Translations under genes and position numbers: made by a program
Part shown: piece after piece, positions 1 to 5,358 of the stretch
Position numbering within the stretch: the first letter of the stretch is position 1
Layout: each line of letters begins with the position of its first letter
Origin: Planctomycetaceae bacterium
GTDB taxonomy: Bacteria; Planctomycetota; Planctomycetia; Pirellulales; UBA1268
Assembly (NCBI GenBank): GCA_003488325.1
Contig: DNLZ01000020.1
Span: 1 to 5,358 of the forward strand
Reading direction: 5' to 3'
Length of the DNA: 5,358 bases
Notes under the pieces: model-generated
Databases searched by the model: none
What the model saw: only the letters and a program-made list of their open reading frames with translations
What the model was told of the DNA's origin: nothing

Positions 1-1831
1 CCGGCCGCCGCCGCGGCGAGGCCCGGCGCCCGACGCCTGCTCCGCGACCTCGGCCCCGCGGCTCGCGACCCGCTGCTGGCATGGCTCGGTTCACCCGACA
101 CAGAGCGATGGGATGGCGTGATCGCGGCCCTCGACGCGACGGAGGCCGAAGACGTCGAGGACTTTCTCCTCGCGCCTGCGCTCGTCGCCGACACACCGCC
201 TCCGATCAAGGCCGCCGCGGTCGCGGCGCTCGATCGCCACACGAAGCGGTCCGACACCGCGTCACGGCCCTCCCCGCGCCAGGCGATCGACCGGCTCGCG
301 AGGAGGCTCGATCGCGTGCTGTCACTGGACGGACTGCCGGAGATCGACCACCTGATGCTGCAACCGGTCACCGATCCGGCCGAGGTGGCGGACGCCTTCG
401 GAGGCACGCTCTCCGGCACCGTGGAGCGATTCGTGTGGAACCCGGACACCGCGCGGATCGAGAAGCGCTCCGTGCCTCCCCGACTGGCGCGGGCGATCGA
501 GGCGGAGCACGTGGCCCGCGACATCGTCGCGCTCTCGCCGGACGAGCCGCACGTCGTGCGCCTCGTGCTGCTCGCCCGCCTCGAGGCGACACTGGCTTTC
601 TCCTCAGCGGCGGGGGCCCGGGCGCGACCGTCGGTGGATGCGACGCGCACCGCACTTTCCGGGCCGGAGGGATTCGACGCGGACACCACCACTGCCATCA
701 TGGAGATGGCGATCGACCGCGGGATGTGGGATGCGGCAGCCGCCGCGGCCGACGCCCTCGCGCCGTCCAGCCCCGCTCCGGCGACCGGTCCGCTCACGCT
801 GCCGCAGGCCACGCGCACCGCGCTCGTACGGGCCCTGGTGATCCCCGATGCCGCGCTCCAGTTCGCAGCCGCGCGGACCCTCGCGCTCGCCGGCGGCGAC
901 GAGCCGTATGCGGGCTCGAGTCTCGCGGTCAAGGCGCTCATCCATGCCGCCACGTCGCGCGGGGAGGACCGCGTGGTGATCGCGCACCCCGACCGCGCGG
1001 TCGCCGAGGAACTCGCCACGGCGGTGTCGCGATTCGGCTACGATCCAGTGGTGACCCGCACCGGCCGCGAGGCGGTCTTCGCCGCCCGTGACCCGGACAC
1101 CGTGCTCGTGCTGCTGGCGGCGCGCTGCATCTCACCCGGGGTCATGGAGACGATCCAGTATCTCCAGCAGCCGCCTTTCGGTGCGGCTCCACCCGTGCTC
1201 GTGGTCGTCGACCCGCTCGATGACGACGGACGGGGCCGGTTTCTCCAGAAGCGTCTGCTCGCCCTCGCCGACGTCCACGGCGCCATGCTCGTCGACCGGC
1301 TCGACAGCATGTTCATGCCGACCGTGGACGAGCAGACCGGGGCTGCCCGCTCCGCACCGCGCTTCCACGATGCTGTCGCGCAGGTGGCCGGGCCTGCCGC
1401 CGTCGATCCGCCGACGCGCTCGGCCGCCCGCGCGGAGCGTCTGAGCCGGGCGCGGGAGGCGCTTGCCACGCTCGCGATCCTGGGCCAACGGGGCCGGGAT
1501 GTTTCCGGCGCGGTGGAGGCGGCCCTCCGCGCCATCGATCGCGAGGAATCGGCGCCGGCTGCCGCAGCGGTGCTCGGAACGATCGGCCATCCTTCCGCCC
1601 AGTACGCCCTTTTCCGCGTGACGGCACGCTCCTCGCCGCCGGCTGACGCGGCCGTCGTGGCGGCCCTGCGATCGCACGCCGCACGCCACGGCGTGCTTCT
1701 GGATGCTGGCACCGTGGACGCGGCCTGCGCGAGGTACACTGGCTCGACGTCCGAGGCCGAGCGCTCCGCCCCCGCGGCCGCCCTCGAGGCGATCGGCGTC
1801 CCGAGCAGGAACCTTGCGCCCCCCTCCGTCG

Positions 1832-1860
<29 letters not shown>
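1..1860 (+). CDS. HEAT-type helical repeat protein with degenerate receiver-like domain (5' partial)
   Basis: The reading frame is open from the first base, so the N-terminus lies outside the window. The GTG at 118 is merely an internal codon, since residues before it (LLRDLGPAARDPLLAWL) already look like a HEAT helix pair. About 619 residues are visible, ending at TGA 1858-1860. Residues about 1-110 and 450-600 are alanine/leucine-rich amphipathic helices of HEAT/ARM type. Residues about 324-440 resemble a response-regulator receiver: a beta strand (RVVIAHPD), a helix, then TRTGREAV and VLVLLAAR. The acidic pocket (DD) reads HPD, and the phospho-acceptor aspartate expected after the hydrophobic strand near residue 372 is Leu or Ala. 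Phosphorylation is therefore unlikely; a protein-binding pseudo-receiver is inferred. No signal peptide or membrane segment is seen in the visible part. The stop lies inside the following sigma-54 activator gene, suggesting joint translation and possibly joint function. The architecture recalls planctomycete HEAT proteins; the exact role is unknown. Confidence 0.85.
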
Positions 1861-2908
<1,048 letters not shown>

Positions 2909-2928
2909 CGGTCGGCCGCCGGGCCGCG

Positions 2929-2948
2929 GGCGTCCGCTGCCGGACGCC
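2929..2948. terminator. Hairpin between convergent genes, possible bidirectional terminator
   Basis: A perfect 8-bp inverted repeat (GGCGTCCG / CGGACGCC) with a 4-base CTGC loop lies in the 42-base gap between the activator stop (2908) and the pseudouridine synthase stop (2951). A smaller 5-bp hairpin (CGGCC/GGCCG) sits at 2913-2926. No T-run follows on either strand, so classical intrinsic termination is uncertain. Position between two facing stop codons is the main support, and GC-rich DNA yields such stems by chance fairly often. Confidence 0.45.
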
Positions 2949-2950
2949 GC

Positions 2951-3709
2951 TCACGCGGGCGCCCGCGGCACGATGAAGCGTCCGCTCCATCCGGTCGGCG
3001 GCGGGCAGTCGACCTCGACCGGCAGGCCCGTCACCGGATCCTCGAACGCGATCCATGACGCGTGGAGTGCGATCGGCACCAGTCGCGGATCCTCGCCCGC
3101 GTCCGTCACTCCCGGTGGGCCGCCGTAGAACACGTCGCCGAGCACGGGCATGCGCCGCGACGCCGCCTGGACGCGCAGCTGGTGCATGCGCCCCGTCGCC
3201 GGCACCAGTTCCACCCGCACGACACCGTCGTGCGCCGCGATGACGCGGCCGGTCGTCACGGCCTCCCGGCCGCCGGCGATCCCCGCCGACACGACCTCCG
3301 CGCGGGCTGCATCGGGCACCTTCCGCACGAAGTCGCGCCACTCGAAGCGGTCGTCGACCGCACCGGCCGAGGCGTCGAGCAGGGCGACGTAGGTCTTCGT
3401 CACGCGCCGGCGCTCGAACTGGCGGGACAGCTGCCGCGCCGCCCGCGGCGTCGTGGCGAAGAGGAGAACACCCGAGACCGGGCGGTCGAGCCGGTGAGGA
3501 ACCCCGAGAAACCCTCCGGGATGGCGACCCCCGCGGGACGCGGCGTCGCCGAAAAGCCGATGCCGCACGCACGATTCCGCCGACTCGATGCCCGTCGGAG
3601 CCTGGGTCGGCATTCCGGCGGGCTTGGCCACCGCGAGCACGCCGCCGGCGTCGTAGAGAACGGGAAGCGACGTCGTCACGGGGTCAGGTGACCGGCGAGG
3701 CAACGACAT
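2951..3709 (-). CDS. RluA-family RNA pseudouridine synthase
   Basis: The enzyme isomerises specific uridines in rRNA or tRNA to pseudouridine in the cytoplasm. From ATG 3709 it is 252 residues long and consists of a single catalytic domain. There is no N-terminal S4 RNA-binding domain, as in the short RluA/TruC-like members. Motif I is HRLDRPVSG (72-80), whose aspartate (about residue 75) is the catalytic nucleophile of the family. Also seen are VLAVAKPAGMP near the start, the KTYVAL motif (105-110), ATGRMHQLRVQ (171-181) and GDVFYGG (191-197). All hallmark segments are present, so it should be active; the RNA target cannot be inferred. The start is uncertain: ATG 3709 overlaps the lipA end by 26 bases, whereas GTG 3679 lies 4 bases after the lipA stop and gives 242 residues. 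Neither has a convincing Shine-Dalgarno. It is the last gene of the minus-strand cluster, and its functional link to lipoate synthesis is not obvious. Confidence 0.93.
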   Translation of the reverse strand: MSLPRRSPDPVTTSLPVLYDAGGVLAVAKPAGMPTQAPTGIESAESCVRHRLFGDAASRGGRHPGGFLGVPHRLDRPVSGVLLFATTPRAARQLSRQFERRRVTKTYVALLDASAGAVDDRFEWRDFVRKVPDAARAEVVSAGIAGGREAVTTGRVIAAHDGVVRVELVPATGRMHQLRVQAASRRMPVLGDVFYGGPPGVTDAGEDPRLVPIALHASWIAFEDPVTGLPVEVDCPPPTGWSGRFIVPRAPA

Positions 3710-4622
3710 CCTCGGCCATGTCACGCGCATGGTAACTCGATCGCACGAGCGGGCCGGAGGCGACCCGTCGGAACCCCATGCCGCGGGCGAGCGCACCGAG
3801 CTCCTCGAACTCCTCCGGCGGCACGTACCGCTCGACCGGCAGCGCGTCGGCGACAGGCTGGAGGTACTGCCCGAGGGTCAGGAAATCGACTCCATGGTCG
3901 AGCAGGTCGGCGAACACGTCGAGCAGCTCGTCACGCGTCTCGCCGAGACCGAGCATGAGGCCGCTCTTCGTGCGCACGCCGGGCAGGAGCCGCTTGGCGT
4001 CCGCGAGCAGCTCGAGCGTCCAGGCATAGACGCTCCGACGTCCGCGCACGGCGCGGTAGAGGCGCGGCACCGTCTCGGTGTTGTGGTTGAACACGTCGGG
4101 CCGAGCCTCGAGCACCCGCGCGAGGGCGCCGACCTTGCCGATGAAGTCGGGCACGAGCACCTCGACGGTGCCCGACGCGCCGACGCCCGTCTCCCTGAAC
4201 ATGGTGCGGATCGCCTCGATCGTCCGACGGAAGTGATCCGCACCACCATCCGGCAGGTCGTCCCTGGTCACGCTCGTCACGACCACATGACGCAGGCCGA
4301 GTCGACGGGCGGCTTCGGCCACCCGCTCCGGCTCGTCGGCCTCGAGCGCCTCGCCTCTGCCCTTGGGCACGGAGCAGAATCCGCAGGGCCGCGTGCAGAC
4401 GTTGCCCAGGATCATGAAGGTGGCGGTGCGCTGGGACCAGCACTCCAGACGATTCGGGCATCGTGCCGATTCACACACCGTCTCCAGCCCGAGCTCGGCG
4501 ACGAGGTCGGCGGTCTCCCCGTGGCCGCCGCCCGGCTCGAGATTCCGCCGCAGCCACGGCGGCAGGCGGCGCGACGTCGTCGCGCGGTCGACGGTGACGA
4601 TCGGCAGCACGCTATCCGACAC
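3684..4622 (-). CDS. lipA: Lipoyl synthase LipA (radical SAM)
   Basis: LipA inserts two sulfur atoms at C6 and C8 of octanoyl groups bound to lipoyl domains of 2-oxoacid dehydrogenases and the glycine cleavage H protein, using two 4Fe-4S clusters and S-adenosylmethionine. The 312-residue product has the family's usual length and all signature elements. These are the auxiliary-cluster motif CX4CX5C (Cys50, 55, 61, in TVCESARCPNRLEC), the radical-SAM motif CX3CX2C (Cys76, 80, 83, in CTRPCGFC), TSVTRDDLPDGGA (about 116-128), and the C-terminal RSSYHA (294-299), whose serine ligates the auxiliary cluster. GTG 4622 was chosen because GGAGGT stands 8 bases upstream and the N-terminus then leads into the typical PPWLRRNL. 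The frame stays open to 4772, but that extension lies over the LipB-like gene in another frame and does not look like LipA. The start overlaps the end of the upstream LipB-like gene by 11 bases, indicating a lipB-lipA operon. No residue needed for activity appears to be missing. Confidence 0.97.
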   Translation of the reverse strand: MSDSVLPIVTVDRATTSRRLPPWLRRNLEPGGGHGETADLVAELGLETVCESARCPNRLECWSQRTATFMILGNVCTRPCGFCSVPKGRGEALEADEPERVAEAARRLGLRHVVVTSVTRDDLPDGGADHFRRTIEAIRTMFRETGVGASGTVEVLVPDFIGKVGALARVLEARPDVFNHNTETVPRLYRAVRGRRSVYAWTLELLADAKRLLPGVRTKSGLMLGLGETRDELLDVFADLLDHGVDFLTLGQYLQPVADALPVERYVPPEEFEELGALARGMGFRRVASGPLVRSSYHARDMAEDVVASPVT

Positions 4623-5358
4623 GGCTGAGCACCTCCGGAAGCGTTCGTGCGGGGGCGTCCACACGCAGCGGAAAGCCGGCGTGCACGTGCGTGCGCGAAA
4701 AGCCGAACGCGTCGGCGATACCGCGCACCAGGGCGGTGCGGGCATCGGGCATCCGGATCCGCCGGCGCACATCGGCCTCGACCGATCCCATCATGCCGTC
4801 GCTCGGGTCTCCGGACGTGGGCGCTCCCGTGGCCGTGCGAATCCGGCGGTAGGCGGCGAGGGCGGGGCAGACATTGACGAATACGCCGTGGCTGGCGATG
4901 CCCCGTCGCACGGCCACCGTCACGGCGGCCAGAAGTCCGGAGCGACCGCGCAGTCCGCCTCCGGGCACCCTGCGCGGTTCGCAGCCGAGCGTGCGGAGGG
5001 CTTCCGCCACGCCCGCCTCGAGCCGGCCGATGTACGGGCCGACGCCGTGCCGCCCCAGGCCGAGGGCGTCGAGCGGTGTCACGAGCGAGGCGAACACCTG
5101 TCCCGGGCCGTGCAGGATGGCGCCCCCTCCCCGACCGGTGAATCGTACGCCCAGCCGCCACGCCCGCAGTTCGTCGTCGGTGAACCGAACGTCGATCCGG
5201 GAACCGAGGCGACCGATCGTGATGACGGGTTTCAACTCGCAGAGCAGGAGCGTGGGCCCGCGGCCTCCCGGCTCCGAGACCTCCCAGGCCAGGCGCTCGG
5301 CGAGGCCGATGTACGCCTCATGGTCGATGGCGCCGGCGAGCCACGCGGCGAGCGGGGG
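4612..5358 (-). CDS. LipB-like octanoyltransferase-fold protein lacking the usual catalytic Lys and Cys (5' partial)
   Basis: The frame is open through the right edge, giving 248 visible residues up to TAG at 4614-4612. A TTG at 5235 could serve as a start, but the 41 codons before it already match the LipB N-terminal region (YIGLAERLAWEV, then LLLCELKPVITIGR), so the true start is outside the window. Family: biotin/lipoate A/B ligase-LipB fold. LipB transfers octanoate from acyl carrier protein to lipoyl domains. Retained: RGGG (76-79) and HGPGQ (83-87) of the substrate pocket, VRRG..SHG (151-158) and a following VNV. Lost: the lysine of the KI[AC] motif (here GLLAAV, 141-146) and the cysteine of PCG (here IRTATGA, 173-179). 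The EH pair before the first conserved proline reads EL. Cys164, within VNVCPAL, is the nearest remaining cysteine. It overlaps lipA by 11 bases, so a role in lipoylation is likely. It could be a diverged enzyme, a non-catalytic carrier-binding protein, or an enzyme with a different nucleophile. The fold assignment is firmer than the activity. Confidence 0.86.
   Translation of the reverse strand, partial: PPLAAWLAGAIDHEAYIGLAERLAWEVSEPGGRGPTLLLCELKPVITIGRLGSRIDVRFTDDELRAWRLGVRFTGRGGGAILHGPGQVFASLVTPLDALGLGRHGVGPYIGRLEAGVAEALRTLGCEPRRVPGGGLRGRSGLLAAVTVAVRRGIASHGVFVNVCPALAAYRRIRTATGAPTSGDPSDGMMGSVEADVRRRIRMPDARTALVRGIADAFGFSRTHVHAGFPLRVDAPARTLPEVLSRVG
4631..4636 (-). promoter_or_regulatory. Shine-Dalgarno of lipA
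   Basis: On the minus strand GGAGGT lies 8 bases before GTG 4622, inside the final codons of the LipB-like gene. It fixes the lipA start over the alternative GTG at 4610 and the far-upstream in-frame ATG at 4772. It is the only strong ribosome binding site noticed at a gene start in this window. Confidence 0.75.

Noticed and set aside
81..1091. 336-codon plus-strand frame starting with ATG at 81
   Set aside because: It overlaps the HEAT-type gene in another frame, and its product is an Arg/Gly/Pro-rich string without domain character.
1681..1696. Perfect 7-bp inverted repeat with a 2-base centre, possible operator
   Set aside because: It falls in coding sequence of the HEAT-type gene, the centre is too short for an RNA hairpin, no second copy was noticed, and GC-rich codons readily produce it.
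1707..1722. TGGCAC resembling the -24 half of a sigma-54 promoter upstream of the activator
   Set aside because: The matching -12 element (GC dinucleotide in a TTGC context) is absent at the required spacing; a 6-base match is expected by chance.
1703..1831. N-terminal extension of the sigma-54 activator from ATG 1703
   Set aside because: The extra 43 residues are Arg/Pro-rich shadow of the upstream gene and are not needed by the domain, which starts just after ATG 1832.
3729..4628. 299-codon open frame on the plus strand opposite lipA
   Set aside because: It is fully antisense to an intact lipA and shows no motif of its own; the codon bias of lipA explains the lack of stops.
4612..5358. 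Frameshift as an explanation for the missing LipB catalytic residues
   Set aside because: Conserved LipB segments before and after both sites lie in the same frame with matching spacing, so the residues are replaced rather than shifted out.

Overview
The window is very GC-rich and almost fully coding. It holds five protein genes in two converging blocks and only about 42 bases of clear intergenic DNA. No tRNA, rRNA, CRISPR array, insertion sequence or phage gene was seen. The protein style points to a planctomycete: an alanine-rich HEAT-type protein with a receiver-like insert next to a receiver-less sigma-54 activator, and a LipA with the CTRPCGFCSVPKGRG signature. This assignment rests on recollection of family appearance, not on a search, so it is inference.

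Left block, plus strand (1-2908). A HEAT/ARM-like protein, open at the left edge, carries a degenerate receiver-like domain and ends at 1860. A sigma-54-dependent activator starts inside its last codons (ATG 1832) and runs to 2908. The activator has an intact AAA+ engine and a Fis-type DNA-binding tail but no sensory N-terminal domain. The 29-base overlap suggests translational coupling, and the upstream protein is a natural candidate for the missing input module.

Middle (2909-2950). The two blocks meet tail to tail around an 8-bp perfect hairpin, which may act as a terminator in both directions.

Right block, minus strand (5358 down to 2951). The order of transcription is a LipB-like protein (open at the right edge), lipA (lipoyl synthase) and a RluA-family pseudouridine synthase, each overlapping or nearly touching the next. 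LipB and LipA normally act in sequence: LipB moves octanoate from acyl carrier protein to a lipoyl domain, and LipA inserts two sulfurs. Here LipA looks fully functional. The LipB-like protein keeps the substrate-pocket motifs but lacks both the lysine and the cysteine that form the catalytic dyad in classical LipB. This is the most noteworthy observation in the window. The second is the split-regulator arrangement on the left.
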